A stretch of 55,100 nt of DNA from Nocardioides sp. (GCF_029937575.1 NZ_JAPYPS010000025.1:1-55100); one strand, 5' to 3'; shown: positions 42,878-52,057, numbered from the stretch's first letter. Made by a program: numbers and translations. The notes: a model not told the origin generated them from the sequence alone.

Positions 42878-44443
42878 GTGACCTCCTACAACCTCGCCAG
42901 CCTCCTCGAAGAGACCACCGCCGCTCACCCCGAGCGTGACGCGATCGTGTTCGGCGACACCCGCCTGAGCTACGCCCAGGTCAACGGTGCCGCCAACCAG
43001 GTGGCCAACCTGCTCGTCGAGCGCGGGATCAAGCCGGGCGACAAGGTCGCCCTGAGCTGCCCCAACCTCCCCTACTTCACGATCGTCTACTACGGCATCC
43101 TCAAGGCCGGCGGCACCGTCGTGCCGCTCAACGTCCTGCTCAAGGGCCGCGAGGTGGCCTACCACCTCGGCGACTCGGACGCGAAGGCCTACTTCTGCTT
43201 CCAGGGCACGCCCGAGCTGGCCATCGGTGCCGAGGGGTACGCCGGCTTCGGCGAGGCCGAGGGCTGCGAGCACTTCTTCATGATCACCGCCGACCCGACC
43301 GCGGCCTCGCCGATCGACGGCACCGAGACGATGGCCGCCGCGATGGGTGGCCAGGCGCCGACGTTCGAGACCGTCGACACCGACGAGGACGACACGGCCG
43401 TCATCCTCTACACCTCCGGCACGACCGGTCAGCCCAAGGGCGCCGAGCTGCGCCACCGCAACATGCGCGACAACGCGCGCTCGGGGGAGGAGCTCTTCGG
43501 CGCTGGCACGACCGAGAAGCCCGACAGCTACATCTGCGTGCTGCCGCTCTTCCACTCCTTCGGCCAGACCGTCATCCAGAACGGCGCCTTCGCCTTCGGC
43601 GGCACCGTCGTGATGCTGCCCCGCTTCGAGGCCGACGCGGCGCTCAAGCTGATGGCCAAGGAGGAGATCACGTTCTTCGCCGGGGTCCCGACGATGTACT
43701 GGGGGCTGCTCGGCGCGCTGGACGACTCGGGGGTGGACGTCAAGGCGCTCGCCGGCAACCTACGGGTCTCGGTGGCCGGAGGTTCGGCGCTCCCCGTGGA
43801 GGTCCACAAGGAGTTCGAGAAGCGCTTCGGTGTCACGATCCTCGAGGGCTACGGACTCTCGGAGACCTCGCCGGTGGCCAGCTTCAGCAAGTACGGCGAG
43901 GACGTGCGCGTCGGCTCGATCGGCACCCCGATCCCCGGTGTCGAGATGAAGCTCCTCAAGCCGGAGAGCTGGGACGAGATCGGTCCGGACGACGAGATCG
44001 GCGAGATCGCCATCAAGGGTCACAACATCATGAAGGGCTACTACGGTCGCCCCGATGCGACCGCCGACTCCATCCAGGACGGGTGGTTCCGCTCGGGCGA
44101 CCTGGGCCGCAAGGACGACGACGGCTGGTACTACATCGTGGACCGCTCCAAGGACATGATCATCCGCGGCGGATACAACGTCTACCCGCGCGAGATCGAG
44201 GAGGTGCTGATGACGCACCCCGACGTCTCGCTCGCCGCCGTCATTGGCGTGCCCCACGAGAGCCACGGCGAGGAGATCAAGGCCGTGGTCATCCTGGAGA
44301 AGAACGCGAGCGTCACCGAGGACGAGCTGGTCGCGTGGGGCAAGGAGCAGATGGCCTCCTACAAGTACCCGCGCCTGGTGGAGTTCGTCGGTGACCTGCC
44401 GATGACGGCCACCGGCAAGATCCTCAAGCGCGAGCTCTCCTGA
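42878..44443 (+). CDS. fatty-acid/long-chain acyl-CoA ligase (ANL superfamily)
   Basis: The 521-residue enzyme activates a carboxylic acid with ATP and transfers it to CoA. Motifs are the P-loop YTSGTTGQPKGA (A3), GYGLSETSP (A5), GWFRSGDLG (A7), DRSKDMIIRGGYNVYP (A8) and the catalytic lysine in PMTATGKILKREL (A10). TAGGTT stands 6 bases before the GTG. A medium- or long-chain fatty acid is the likeliest substrate, as in FadD-type proteins, but aryl acids cannot be excluded. It heads a run of same-strand genes for small membrane proteins. Confidence 0.92.
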   Translation: MTSYNLASLLEETTAAHPERDAIVFGDTRLSYAQVNGAANQVANLLVERGIKPGDKVALSCPNLPYFTIVYYGILKAGGTVVPLNVLLKGREVAYHLGDSDAKAYFCFQGTPELAIGAEGYAGFGEAEGCEHFFMITADPTAASPIDGTETMAAAMGGQAPTFETVDTDEDDTAVILYTSGTTGQPKGAELRHRNMRDNARSGEELFGAGTTEKPDSYICVLPLFHSFGQTVIQNGAFAFGGTVVMLPRFEADAALKLMAKEEITFFAGVPTMYWGLLGALDDSGVDVKALAGNLRVSVAGGSALPVEVHKEFEKRFGVTILEGYGLSETSPVASFSKYGEDVRVGSIGTPIPGVEMKLLKPESWDEIGPDDEIGEIAIKGHNIMKGYYGRPDATADSIQDGWFRSGDLGRKDDDGWYYIVDRSKDMIIRGGYNVYPREIEEVLMTHPDVSLAAVIGVPHESHGEEIKAVVILEKNASVTEDELVAWGKEQMASYKYPRLVEFVGDLPMTATGKILKRELS

Positions 44444-44454
44444 GGGCGGGCCCG

Positions 44455-44655
44455 GTGTCGGCACGCGTACGCCGGGTCCTGCTGCTGGTCCTCGGCTCGC
44501 TGATGTTCGCCGTCGGCGCGCTGTGGACCTTCCAGGGTCTGGGCTACATCGACGACACCTCGATGAGTGACGTCGAGGTCTTCGCGGTCGTCGGACCCCT
44601 CGTGGCCGGCCTCGGCGTGGCGTTGGCGATGGTGGCCTTCCGGCGGGCAGATTGA
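44455..44655 (+). CDS. small membrane protein (66 aa)
   Basis: A 66-residue protein with two hydrophobic helices (RVLLLVLGSLMFAVGALW and VFAVVGPLVAGLGVALAM) separated by a short acidic loop. The GTG start lies 11 bases after the ligase stop, and its own stop overlaps the TTG start of the next gene. This chain of overlaps supports translation. I recognise no family. Confidence 0.7.
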   Translation: MSARVRRVLLLVLGSLMFAVGALWTFQGLGYIDDTSMSDVEVFAVVGPLVAGLGVALAMVAFRRAD

Positions 44656-45401
44656 CCCGACCGGACTCACCCGACTACGCCGAGCCGGCGGTCCTGGGGC
44701 CGTCGCGCAGCCCGCGTCCCGGTGCGCGACCCGACGTGCGACTCTGGGGCGGGCGGGGTCGCCGTGCCCTGCGGTGGGCCTGCGCCGCGGGTGCGCTGCT
44801 GCTCCCGGCGGTGCTCGTGGTGGTGCTGCTGAGCGACCGACCGGGCGCCGAGTCGCCGGAGGCGGCCGTCGAGCAGCTGCTCGGTGGCATCGCCGATCTC
44901 GACGGCGCGGCCATCGTCGGCGTGGTGGCCCCCGACGAGGTGGCCGACGCCGGTCGGGCCGACGACGCCTACACCCGGCTCGAGTCGCGGGTCCTGCGTG
45001 AGGGCGAGGTCCCGCCGGTCGAGGTGGACCGCGTCCTGGCTGCGGCCGAGGCCCAGCTCGGTGGCTCGGCCAGCCGGGCCTCCCTCGCCGTCCTGGCGGC
45101 GGTCGACCTCGAGCTGGGCGGTCTCGACCTGGCCGTCGAGGAGATCGACGACGGCGCGGTGCGCGTCTACCTGCTCGACGGGACGCTGGCGGTCAGTGTC
45201 GACGCCGACAGGTTGCCGGGCGACGCGGTGATCGACGGCCGTGGTCCGGACGGCACGCGCGCGTCGTACGACATGGCGCTGGCCGAGGGCTGGCAGCGCG
45301 ACGGCGACGAGTTCCAGGCCTACCTGGTCACCGTCGAGGTCGACGGCCGATGGTTCGTCAGCCTCGAGGCCAGCGCCGACGACCTGCTGGGTCCGCCATG
45401 A
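44652..45401 (+). CDS. membrane-anchored protein of unknown function
   Basis: The 249-residue protein starts at a rare TTG that overlaps the preceding stop (TTGA). Residues about 1-40 are cytoplasmic and basic. One membrane helix follows (WACAAGALLLPAVLVVVLL). The outer 190 residues are acidic, and PEAAVEQLLGGIADLDGAAIVGVV resembles the start of small cone-fold (DUF4878/NTF2-like) domains. I recognise no specific family. It overlaps the next gene by ATGA. Confidence 0.7.
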   Translation: MTRPDSPDYAEPAVLGPSRSPRPGARPDVRLWGGRGRRALRWACAAGALLLPAVLVVVLLSDRPGAESPEAAVEQLLGGIADLDGAAIVGVVAPDEVADAGRADDAYTRLESRVLREGEVPPVEVDRVLAAAEAQLGGSASRASLAVLAAVDLELGGLDLAVEEIDDGAVRVYLLDGTLAVSVDADRLPGDAVIDGRGPDGTRASYDMALAEGWQRDGDEFQAYLVTVEVDGRWFVSLEASADDLLGPP

Positions 45402-45901
45402 GCACCACCAGCGCGACCGGCCCGATGCCGGGGACCCCGGCGCCGGTCGACGACCGGCGCCGACGTGAGCTGCTCGGCAGCGCGCTGTGGGCGGCTGCGG
45501 CACTGGCCTGGACGATCGCGATGCTCGTGCCCTGGTTCCGCGCGGGGGCGCTGTCGCACCTCAGCCCGATCGAGGCCGGCGGGGCGCTGCGCACCGGCCT
45601 CGTCGGGATCCCCTCCGCCGCCGGCTTCGTGGTGCTCCTGCTGCCGCTCGCGTCCTGGGTGCTGCTCGCGCTGGCGCCCGCTCGCGGACGGCTCGTGCTG
45701 GCGTGGCGGATCCTGCTGTGGCTGGCCTCGACCGTCGTCGGGCTCGGCCTGGTGGTGCTGATGGCGTCGGTCTCGGCGGATACCTACGGCTGGGGAGCAG
45801 GGCTGGTCGTCGTCGCGTGCGTGCTGGGCGCCGGGGGCCTGTGCTGCAGCACGCTGGTGCGAGCCGAGGAGGCCGAGGAGGCCCAGGAGGCGGAGGGGTA
45901 G
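45398..45901 (+). CDS. four-helix membrane protein of unknown function
   Basis: The 167-residue protein has about four membrane helices (ALWAAAALAWTIAMLVPWF, IPSAAGFVVLLLPLASWVLLAL, ILLWLASTVVGLGLVVLMA and GLVVVACVLGAGGLCCST) and an acidic C-terminal tail. Its ATG overlaps the previous stop, so it is the last member of the coupled run from 44455. It converges on the YflT-like gene. No family is recognised. Confidence 0.7.
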   Translation: MSTTSATGPMPGTPAPVDDRRRRELLGSALWAAAALAWTIAMLVPWFRAGALSHLSPIEAGGALRTGLVGIPSAAGFVVLLLPLASWVLLALAPARGRLVLAWRILLWLASTVVGLGLVVLMASVSADTYGWGAGLVVVACVLGAGGLCCSTLVRAEEAEEAQEAEG

Positions 45902-45910
45902 CCCTCGGGG

Positions 45911-46429
45911 CTACTCGAACGGGTTCGGCAGCGCCCCGGGCAGCTTGGCGAGCAGCTCGCGCGCCTGGGCGGCCACCTTGTGCTCGACGAGCACCTCGTA
46001 GCGGGTGGCCACCACCTGCGTCACCGACTGGAAGTCGCGCTGCCCGCGCGTCATCGCGTAGCCGATGAGCCCCCACACGATGCCGAACGCGGCGCCGAAG
46101 AGCACGGTGGACAGGATCGTGGTGAACGCGCTCTCCTCGGTGAAGATGGTGAAGAGCAGGCCGACGAAGAGCCCCAGCCAGGCGCCGGACGCGGCGCCAC
46201 CGAGGGCCACGCGGCTGTTGGTGAGCCGACCGGTGATCCGCTCGATGCGCTTGAGGTCGGTGCCGACGATCAGACAGTTCTCGACCGGGAAGTGCTCGTC
46301 GGAGAGGAAGTCGACCGCCTTCTGGGCGGCGGCGTACTCGTCGTAGACGGCCAGCGACTGCGGGAACTCCAGTCGCAACGGTGACGTGGCGCCGCGACGG
46401 CCCGCGGCAGAAGATCCTGACATGCTCAT
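45911..46429 (-). CDS. general stress protein 17M-like (YflT) membrane protein
   Basis: The 172-residue protein has a YflT/GSP17M-like N-terminal segment, SLAVYDEYAAAQKAVDFLSD then VGTDLKRIERITGRLT, followed by two membrane helices with glycine-rich faces (GAASGAWLGLFVGLLFTIF and LFGAAFGIVWGLIGYAMT). The family is named from Bacillus stress proteins; its action is unknown. CAGACT is 6 bases before the ATG. It is divergent from purS, and each gene has its own -10 in the 76-bp gap. Confidence 0.82.
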   Translation of the reverse strand: MSMSGSSAAGRRGATSPLRLEFPQSLAVYDEYAAAQKAVDFLSDEHFPVENCLIVGTDLKRIERITGRLTNSRVALGGAASGAWLGLFVGLLFTIFTEESAFTTILSTVLFGAAFGIVWGLIGYAMTRGQRDFQSVTQVVATRYEVLVEHKVAAQARELLAKLPGALPNPFE

Positions 46430-46505
46430 GGGTCCAGTCTGCCTGTTGCCTGGTCGTGGCGGTGGCGCTGGTGGTCTCCGCGCGGCACCTGAATATGATC
46501 GGGGC

Positions 46506-46769
46506 GTGCCCAAGGTAGTCGTGGACGTCATGCCCAAGCCCGAGATCCTCGATCCGCAGGGGAAGGCGGTGCTCGGTGCCCTGCCCCGGCTGGGGTTCAG
46601 CGGCGTGACCGACGTGCGGCAGGGCAAACGCTTCGAGCTCGAGGTCGCCGGAGAGGTCACCGACGAGGTGCTCGCGCAGGTGCGCGAGATGGCCGAGACG
46701 TTGCTCTCCAACCCGGTGATCGAGAACTACGCCGTGCGGGTGCTCGACCCCGCCGGGGAGATCGCCTGA
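46506..46769 (+). CDS. purS: phosphoribosylformylglycinamidine synthase subunit PurS
   Basis: PurS is the small structural subunit that bridges PurQ and PurL in Gram-positive-type FGAM synthase. The 87-residue protein shows [18 protein letters not shown] and the terminal [21 protein letters not shown], the best -10 match in the window, is 6 bases before the GTG. The purQ start overlaps its stop (TGATG), so the two are translated together. PurL is encoded separately at 52100-54406. Confidence 0.95.
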   Translation: MPKVVVDVMPKPEILDPQGKAVLGALPRLGFSGVTDVRQGKRFELEVAGEVTDEVLAQVREMAETLLSNPVIENYAVRVLDPAGEIA

Positions 46770-47452
46770 TGCGCGTCGGTGTCGTCACCTTCCCCGGCTC
46801 GCTCGATGACGCCGACGCCCAGCGCGCCGCCCGGATCGCCGGGCACGACGTCGTACCGCTCTGGCACGGTGAGCACGACCTGCAGGGAGTCGACGCGGTC
46901 GTGCTCCCCGGCGGCTTCTCGTACGGCGACTACCTGCGCTGCGGTGCCATCTCGCGGTTCTCGCCGGTGATGACCGAGGTCATCGAGGCCGCTGGTCGAG
47001 GACTCCCGGTGCTGGGCATCTGCAACGGGTTCCAGATCCTCTGCGAGTCCCACCTGCTGCCGGGCGCGCTGATCCGCAACGACCACCAGAAGTTCGTCTG
47101 CCGCGACCAGCGGCTGCGCATCGAGAACGCCTCCACCTCCTGGACCTCGGCCTACGACGAGGGCCAGGAGGTCACGATCGTGCTCAAGAACGGCGAGGGC
47201 GGCTACGTCGCCGACGACGAGACGCTCGACCGCCTCGAGGGGGAGGGCCGCGTCGTGGCGCGCTACCTCGACCTCAACCCCAACGGGTCCCTGCGCGACA
47301 TCGCCGGCATCACCAACGAGCGGGGCAACGTGGTCGGCCTGATGCCGCACCCCGAGCACGCCGTGGAGGACCTCACCGGCGCCGGCACCGACGGGCTGGG
47401 CTTCTTCACCTCACTGGCCGGTCTGGTGAGCCTGACCGCAGCGATCTCGTGA
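46769..47452 (+). CDS. purQ: phosphoribosylformylglycinamidine synthase subunit PurQ
   Basis: PurQ is the glutaminase subunit that supplies ammonia to PurL. The 227-residue class I amidotransferase shows [12 protein letters not shown], the nucleophile Cys in [10 protein letters not shown] and the catalytic His-Glu in MPHPEHAVE. It is complete. It follows purS with overlapping codons and is followed by a DUF3817 gene that overlaps its stop (GTGA). Confidence 0.96.
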   Translation: MRVGVVTFPGSLDDADAQRAARIAGHDVVPLWHGEHDLQGVDAVVLPGGFSYGDYLRCGAISRFSPVMTEVIEAAGRGLPVLGICNGFQILCESHLLPGALIRNDHQKFVCRDQRLRIENASTSWTSAYDEGQEVTIVLKNGEGGYVADDETLDRLEGEGRVVARYLDLNPNGSLRDIAGITNERGNVVGLMPHPEHAVEDLTGAGTDGLGFFTSLAGLVSLTAAIS

Positions 47453-47898
47453 GCCCGCTGCGGCTCTTCCGCACGACAGCCGTCGCCGAGGCGGTCACGT
47501 GGGCCCTGCTGCTCCTCGGGATGTTCCTCAAGTACGTCACCGAGACCACCGACGCCGCGGTGAGCATCTTCGGCCCGATCCACGGAGTCGCGTTCATCGC
47601 CTACGGGCTGACCGCGATCCTGGTCGCCGTCGACCAGCGCTGGTCGCCCGCCCGGACGGCGCTCGCGCTGCTCGCCGCGATCCCGCCGTTCTTCACGGTC
47701 CTCTTCGACCTGCTCGCCGAGCGACGCGGGGCCTTCACCGCCCAGTGGCGACTGATGTCGAGCGAGCCCCAGCGCCCGCTCGACCGTCCGGTCGCCTGGC
47801 TGCTGCGCAACCCGGGTCGGGGTGCCGTGGCCGGAGTGGTGGCCGTCGTGGTGCTGACCGGTCTCGCGCTGGCGGTCGGTCCACCGGTCGGCGGCTGA
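47449..47898 (+). CDS. DUF3817 membrane protein
   Basis: The 149-residue protein matches DUF3817: an N-terminal [20 protein letters not shown] helix, the [12 protein letters not shown] helix, and a third near [19 protein letters not shown]-terminal helix extends it. The family is widespread in actinobacteria and has no assigned function. It is translationally coupled to purQ, but a role in purine synthesis should not be assumed. Confidence 0.85.
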   Translation: MSPLRLFRTTAVAEAVTWALLLLGMFLKYVTETTDAAVSIFGPIHGVAFIAYGLTAILVAVDQRWSPARTALALLAAIPPFFTVLFDLLAERRGAFTAQWRLMSSEPQRPLDRPVAWLLRNPGRGAVAGVVAVVVLTGLALAVGPPVGG

Positions 47899-47917
47899 GC
47901 GCTTCCCCCGGGCCGGG

Positions 47918-49369
47918 TCAGCCCCGCTTGCCCTGCATGATCCGGCGCCAGGTGGGCGCGTCGACGACGCCGGTCTCGGGCAGGTCGACCTTGGCCTGGT
48001 AGTCCTTGACCAGGTTGGCCAGCGGGAACTTGTAGACGCCGTCGATCTTCACGCTCGAGCCCAGATCCGCGGCGTTGAGGGCCCGCTGCAGGCGTCGTAC
48101 GTAGTACCCGGCGGAGCCGAACTTGAGGATCGGCTTCTGACCGAAGCTGAGCAGGCTCATCCAGTCGCGCCGTCCCCACACCGGGTTGGCCTCGAAGCCC
48201 ATCCGCTTCTGCCAGGCGTTCGCCGCGGCCACGGTGGCCGGGCCGTACTTGCCGTGGACGTTGCCGCCGTACAGCTTGCGCTGCGACAAGAAGCACTGCA
48301 GCGCCTTGACCATCCGCTTCGGGGGCTTGTAGCCGTCGCCGGACTGACGCAGGACGGGGTAGCTGCGCGCGGCGACCTTCACGCCACCGCAGTGCTGCTC
48401 GCGCGGGGCGACCGACCCGTTGCCGAGGTCGAGGAAGTTGCTGTCGATGTTGATCCGCACGCCTCCCCACACCTCGTCGTGGCCGCCGCGGTACTGCTTG
48501 ACCCGGCCACCGGGGCGCCAGCCGTCCTCGCGGATGTACGAGGTGGAGGTGTTGGCCTGGCCGTCCCAGCGGGCGACCCAGATCCGCTCCGGCAGGACGA
48601 AGGCGTTGGGGCGCTCGACCCGGGCGTCGTCGAGGACCTTGATGCCGGACCCGGCGCTCGAGTAGACGCCGGTGATGTAGCCCGCGGCCGCGACCTTGAC
48701 GTTCCAGGCGTGCAGGAACGACAGGGCCGACTCGCGGCAGTGGGTGTTGGTGGCGTCGAAGCCCTCGAGGTCGTACCAGAGGGTGCTGCCCTGGACGAGG
48801 CCCAGCGCCTGTGCGTCGGCGATCGTGCTGGTCGCGGAGCTGCGCCCCATGGCGCGGGCCTTGCCGTACCTGCCCTTCTTGCCCGGCTTCGGGTCGATGG
48901 TGAAGTCGTCGTCGTAGCGCGGGAAGCGCGGCTGGCACGACGCCTGCGGGCCCAGCGTGATCGGCAGCAGGTGCCAGCCCTTGGCCAGCTGCTTGCGCAC
49001 CCAGGTGGGTGTCAGGTTGGGCTGCACGCGGCACGCTCGCGAGTCGCCGGAGATGTAGATGCCGGCGGCGAGGTACGGCGAGGTCCGCAGCCAGGTGTTC
49101 ATCGTCTTCTGGGTGGGGGTCAGGCACTGGTCGAACCCGTAGCCGGTGAAGTCGCCCGGTGTCGCGGGGTTCGGCTCGCTGCGGCGCTTGGCCATCAGTG
49201 CTGTGTCGGCCAGGCCGGCGCTCGTCGCCGGCCCCGTCGCGGCCGTCGCAGCAGACGCAGCAGACGCGGCGCCGGTGGCCGGCAGTCCGGTGGCCAGCAG
49301 GGCGCCGGCCGCGATCGCGAGGGCGCCGCGACGCAGGCGGGTGTGGAGGCACGGGCGGACAGAGCTCAT
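47918..49369 (-). CDS. secreted DUF1906 glycoside-hydrolase-like protein with peptidoglycan-binding domains
   Basis: The 483-residue exported protein has a signal peptide ending near ASAASA. Its DUF1906 domain (about 70-290) begins GYGFDQCLTPTQKTM and contains LWYDLEGFD and NIDSNFLD; the fold is a glycoside-hydrolase-like TIM barrel. Two peptidoglycan-binding-type modules follow (VKALQCFLSQRKLYGGNVHG and VRRLQRALNAADL). Attachment to the cell wall is therefore likely, perhaps with lytic activity, but catalytic residues are not certain. TAGGGT at 49442-49437 predicts a leader of about 60 bases, with GGAG before the ATG. Confidence 0.85.
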   Translation of the reverse strand: MSSVRPCLHTRLRRGALAIAAGALLATGLPATGAASAASAATAATGPATSAGLADTALMAKRRSEPNPATPGDFTGYGFDQCLTPTQKTMNTWLRTSPYLAAGIYISGDSRACRVQPNLTPTWVRKQLAKGWHLLPITLGPQASCQPRFPRYDDDFTIDPKPGKKGRYGKARAMGRSSATSTIADAQALGLVQGSTLWYDLEGFDATNTHCRESALSFLHAWNVKVAAAGYITGVYSSAGSGIKVLDDARVERPNAFVLPERIWVARWDGQANTSTSYIREDGWRPGGRVKQYRGGHDEVWGGVRINIDSNFLDLGNGSVAPREQHCGGVKVAARSYPVLRQSGDGYKPPKRMVKALQCFLSQRKLYGGNVHGKYGPATVAAANAWQKRMGFEANPVWGRRDWMSLLSFGQKPILKFGSAGYYVRRLQRALNAADLGSSVKIDGVYKFPLANLVKDYQAKVDLPETGVVDAPTWRRIMQGKRG

Positions 49370-49690
49370 GAGGCGGAACTCCAGGGAAGAGGGGGAAGGG
49401 GGAGCAGCAGACGCGTCGCTGTCGACGACGAGCGTCACCCTAACCTCACTGATCACTCCAGTAACAGAGTTCCCATCGAACTACCAGCATGTAGTTCGGC
49501 GTGTCGACGAGTCCGGTGGGGGATCGATCCGGTGGATCGCCCTGGTCCATCCGGGTCAGGGTCCCGCCGATCGGCCAGGATCCGGGGCGCGATCAGGTCA
49601 CTTCCTGTGGATCTGCTCCCTCGCGCGAGGCCACGGGAGCACCCTGACGACAGGGCTCGACGGCGAGCCCTCTGTGACCCGGAGGTCGGC
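49370..49690. other. 321-bp intergenic region with hairpins
   Basis: This gap between divergent genes holds no convincing gene. It contains the -10 element of the DUF1906 gene (49437-49442, minus strand) and a perfect 8-bp inverted repeat, CGAACTAC (49477-49484) / GTAGTTCG (49491-49498). A perfect 8-bp hairpin, AGGGCTCG-ACGG-CGAGCCCT, lies at 49652-49671 just before the small gene. The stretch at 49440-49500 is locally AT-richer than the genome average, as regulatory DNA often is. Confidence 0.55.
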
Positions 49691-49855
49691 ATGAGCGAAG
49701 CATCGTGGGCCGGTCAGCCCGTCCTGGGGGCGGCACCGTTCTTCCACCACGACCCGCACCTGGGCGGGGCGCCCTTGGCGAGCCCCGACGGACACTGGTG
49801 GTGGGACGGCGAGCAGTGGCGGCCGCGGGACGCCGAGAGCCCCACGGCCGCCTGA
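49691..49855 (+). CDS. 54-residue Trp-rich protein
   Basis: A short protein with a strong ribosome-binding site (GGAGG, 5 bases before the ATG). The C-terminal half reads SPDGHWWWDGEQWRPRD, a motif similar to the W-W-D-G..W signature found on actinobacterial SHOCT/DUF2510-type tails. It has no signal peptide or membrane helix. A hairpin lies 20 bases upstream, and a terminator-like hairpin follows at 49871. It is probably real; its function is unknown. Confidence 0.6.
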   Translation: MSEASWAGQPVLGAAPFFHHDPHLGGAPLASPDGHWWWDGEQWRPRDAESPTAA

Positions 49856-49870
49856 TCCTCGGTACTGCGA

Positions 49871-49887
49871 CCTGACGCTGCGTCAGG
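49871..49887. terminator. bidirectional terminator hairpin
   Basis: CCTGACG-CTG-CGTCAGG is a perfect 7-bp stem between the 54-aa gene and the convergent MFS gene. It overlaps the MFS stop codon. Confidence 0.5.
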
Positions 49888-51382
49888 CCGCGGCCGCCAC
49901 CTCGACGGACGCCGCCCGGTCGGCCCGGGCGCGCTCGCTGCGACGCCCGCGCAGGTGCAGCCACGCGGCCACCGCGAAGGCGATCGCCGCAAAGCTCGCC
50001 GAGGTGAGGAAGGCCGCGCGAGCACCCGGGAGGAACTCACCCGGCACCGACCCGGCGGCGTACACGGACACGATCACGGCCAGGCCGATCGCGCCACCCA
50101 GCTGCTGGAAGGTCTGCAGGAGGCCGGAGGCCGAGCCGGCGTGCTCCGGCTCGACGTCGGACAGGATGAGCACCGTGATCGGCATGAAGGCCAGTCCGGC
50201 AGAGACGCCGTTGATCAGCATGGCGGCGAAGACTCCGGTCCAGTAGGTGTCGCCGGGCGACACGGTGCTGAGCAGGGCGAAGCTCGTCGCGAGTCCGACG
50301 GCGCCGGTCATGATCATCCGCGTGGGTCCGAAGATGCCGAGCAGTCGTGGCGTCACCCGGGACATCGCGAAGATGCCGAGGGTGAGAGGCAGGAAGGCCA
50401 GTCCGGACTCCATCGGGCCGAAGCCGAGCTCGCCCTCGATGAACTGCACGGCGAGGAAGAACATCGACAGCTGACCGCCGACGACCAGCGCCATCGAGGC
50501 CAGCGCGCCCACTCGCCGCGGGTCGCGCAGCAGCTCGGGACGGAGCATCGGGTGCTCGACGCGCAGCTCGGTGCGCGCCAGCAGCGCGATCAGCGCTGCT
50601 CCGAGCGCCAGGCCGCCGATCGTGCGGGCCGAGGTCCAGCCGTGCTCGGGGGCGCTGATCAAGGAGTAGACGATCGCCACGGCGCCACCCGTGGCGCTGA
50701 CCGCGCCCAGGAGGTCGAAGCGACCCGGGCGACGTGGGGTCTCGTCCAGGACTCGGCGGGTCAGCGCCAGCACGACCAGGCCGATCGGCACGTTGATGAA
50801 CAGCGTCCAGCGCCAGGAGCCGACGTCGGTCAGCACGCCGCCGAGCAGGAGCCCGATCGACATGCCGCCGGACGAGACCGCTCCGAAGAGGGCCAGGGCG
50901 CGGTTGCGCGCCGCCGCGTCGGGAGCAGAGGTAGTCAGCAAGGCCAGGACGCCGGGTGCGGCCATGGCGGCTCCGATGCCCTGGACGGCGCGGGCGCCGA
51001 CGAGCATCTCCGGCGACTGGGCGAGGCCGCCGACCAGCGAGGCGAGGGTGAACACGGCCAGGCCCGCCTCGAACATCCGGCGCCGGCCGAAGACGTCACC
51101 CAGCCGTCCGCCCAGCAGGAGAAGCCCACCGAAGGCGAGGGTGTAGCCGTTGAGCACCCACGACAGCGAGGCCGGGCCGAAGCCGAGGTCCGCGTCGATG
51201 TGGGGCAGCGCGACGTTCACGACGGTGGCGTCGAGGATGAGCATGAGCTGGGCGACCAGGACCAGCGCGATCCCGGCGGCTGCGCGCGCGGCGTTCGGCG
51301 GCAGGTCCGTCGGGACGCCGGTCGGGACGGTGGTCGAGGAATGTGCGGGGGGTGCGCTGGACGAGGTGGCGGTCGAGGACAT
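49883..51382 (-). CDS. MFS drug transporter (DHA2, 14-TM type)
   Basis: The 499-residue protein is a proton-driven multidrug exporter of the DHA2 family. Motif D1 is in ALVLVAQLMLILDATVVNVALP, motif A in GGRLGDVFGRRRM, and the motif C-type GAVSSGGMSIGLLLGGVL is visible. Fourteen helices are predicted. It is divergent from a TetR gene with a palindromic operator between them, so export is likely induced when the drug binds the regulator. The substrate cannot be told. Confidence 0.92.
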   Translation of the reverse strand: MSSTATSSSAPPAHSSTTVPTGVPTDLPPNAARAAAGIALVLVAQLMLILDATVVNVALPHIDADLGFGPASLSWVLNGYTLAFGGLLLLGGRLGDVFGRRRMFEAGLAVFTLASLVGGLAQSPEMLVGARAVQGIGAAMAAPGVLALLTTSAPDAAARNRALALFGAVSSGGMSIGLLLGGVLTDVGSWRWTLFINVPIGLVVLALTRRVLDETPRRPGRFDLLGAVSATGGAVAIVYSLISAPEHGWTSARTIGGLALGAALIALLARTELRVEHPMLRPELLRDPRRVGALASMALVVGGQLSMFFLAVQFIEGELGFGPMESGLAFLPLTLGIFAMSRVTPRLLGIFGPTRMIMTGAVGLATSFALLSTVSPGDTYWTGVFAAMLINGVSAGLAFMPITVLILSDVEPEHAGSASGLLQTFQQLGGAIGLAVIVSVYAAGSVPGEFLPGARAAFLTSASFAAIAFAVAAWLHLRGRRSERARADRAASVEVAAAA

Positions 51383-51458
51383 GGGTGGAGGTCCTGTTCT
51401 GGCCTGAAGGGCCGACGTAGGCTTTACTGGAGGAGCTCTCCGGTTCCTGACGAACGAT

Positions 51459-51475
51459 ACGGAGACAGTCTCCGT
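51459..51475. promoter_or_regulatory. TetR-type operator in the divergent promoter region
   Basis: ACGGAGAC-A-GTCTCCGT is a perfect 17-bp palindrome in the 120-bp gap between the MFS and TetR genes, 28 bp before the TetR ATG. Its length and position suit binding by the adjacent TetR protein, which would control both genes. Confidence 0.75.
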
Positions 51476-51502
51476 TTAGCAAGTGGGAAGGGCTGACCCG
51501 TC

Positions 51503-52057
51503 ATGCGCGCCGACGCCAAGCGCAATCGCGATCGGATCATCGAGAGCGCCCGTGAGGTCTTCCGCGAGCAGGGGTACGACGCCTCGCTGGACGAGGTGGC
51601 CAAGCGCGCCGGGGTCGGTGCGGGCACGCTCTACCGGCACTTCCCGGCGCGCGAGAACCTCGTCGACGCGATCATGCAGACCTGGGTGGACCGGGTCACC
51701 GAGGCCACCGACAAGGTGCTCGCCTTCGAGGGCGGGGAGCGCGATCTCCTGCTCCACTGGTTCGAGACCTACGTGGCGCTGATCAGCCTGCACAAGGGAG
51801 GGCCGGCCAAGATCACCTGCGCGATGGGGGACCCCGACTCCCCGATCCTGAGCAAGTGCCAGGTGCTCAGCGAGGCGAGCCAGCGCGTCGCCGACGTGCT
51901 GCTCGAGCGCGGCGCGCTGCGCGCCGACGTGGACGCCGTACAGATCTGTCGCCTGGTCGGTGGCGTGGCCACCGTCGCCGACAACGCCACGCTGGACGCG
52001 AGCGCCGTGCGACCGCTGCTCGAGGTCGTCGCCGACGGCCTGCTCCTCCCGGCCTGA
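51503..52057 (+). CDS. TetR family transcriptional regulator
   Basis: The 184-residue regulator has an N-terminal TetR HTH (REQGYDASLDEVAKRAGVGAGTLYRHFPAREN) and an all-helical ligand domain. A GGGAAGGG lies 11 bases before the ATG, so it is leadered. It most likely represses the divergent exporter gene and itself through the palindrome at 51459-51475. It is followed on the same strand by purL, which has its own leaderless promoter. Confidence 0.92.
   Translation: MRADAKRNRDRIIESAREVFREQGYDASLDEVAKRAGVGAGTLYRHFPARENLVDAIMQTWVDRVTEATDKVLAFEGGERDLLLHWFETYVALISLHKGGPAKITCAMGDPDSPILSKCQVLSEASQRVADVLLERGALRADVDAVQICRLVGGVATVADNATLDASAVRPLLEVVADGLLLPA

Noticed and set aside
49430..49450. Iron-box-like sequence (AGGTTAG core) at the DUF1906 promoter, minus strand
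   Set aside because: Only the left half resembles a DtxR/IdeR site; the right half diverges, and the TAGGGT portion is better explained as the -10 element.
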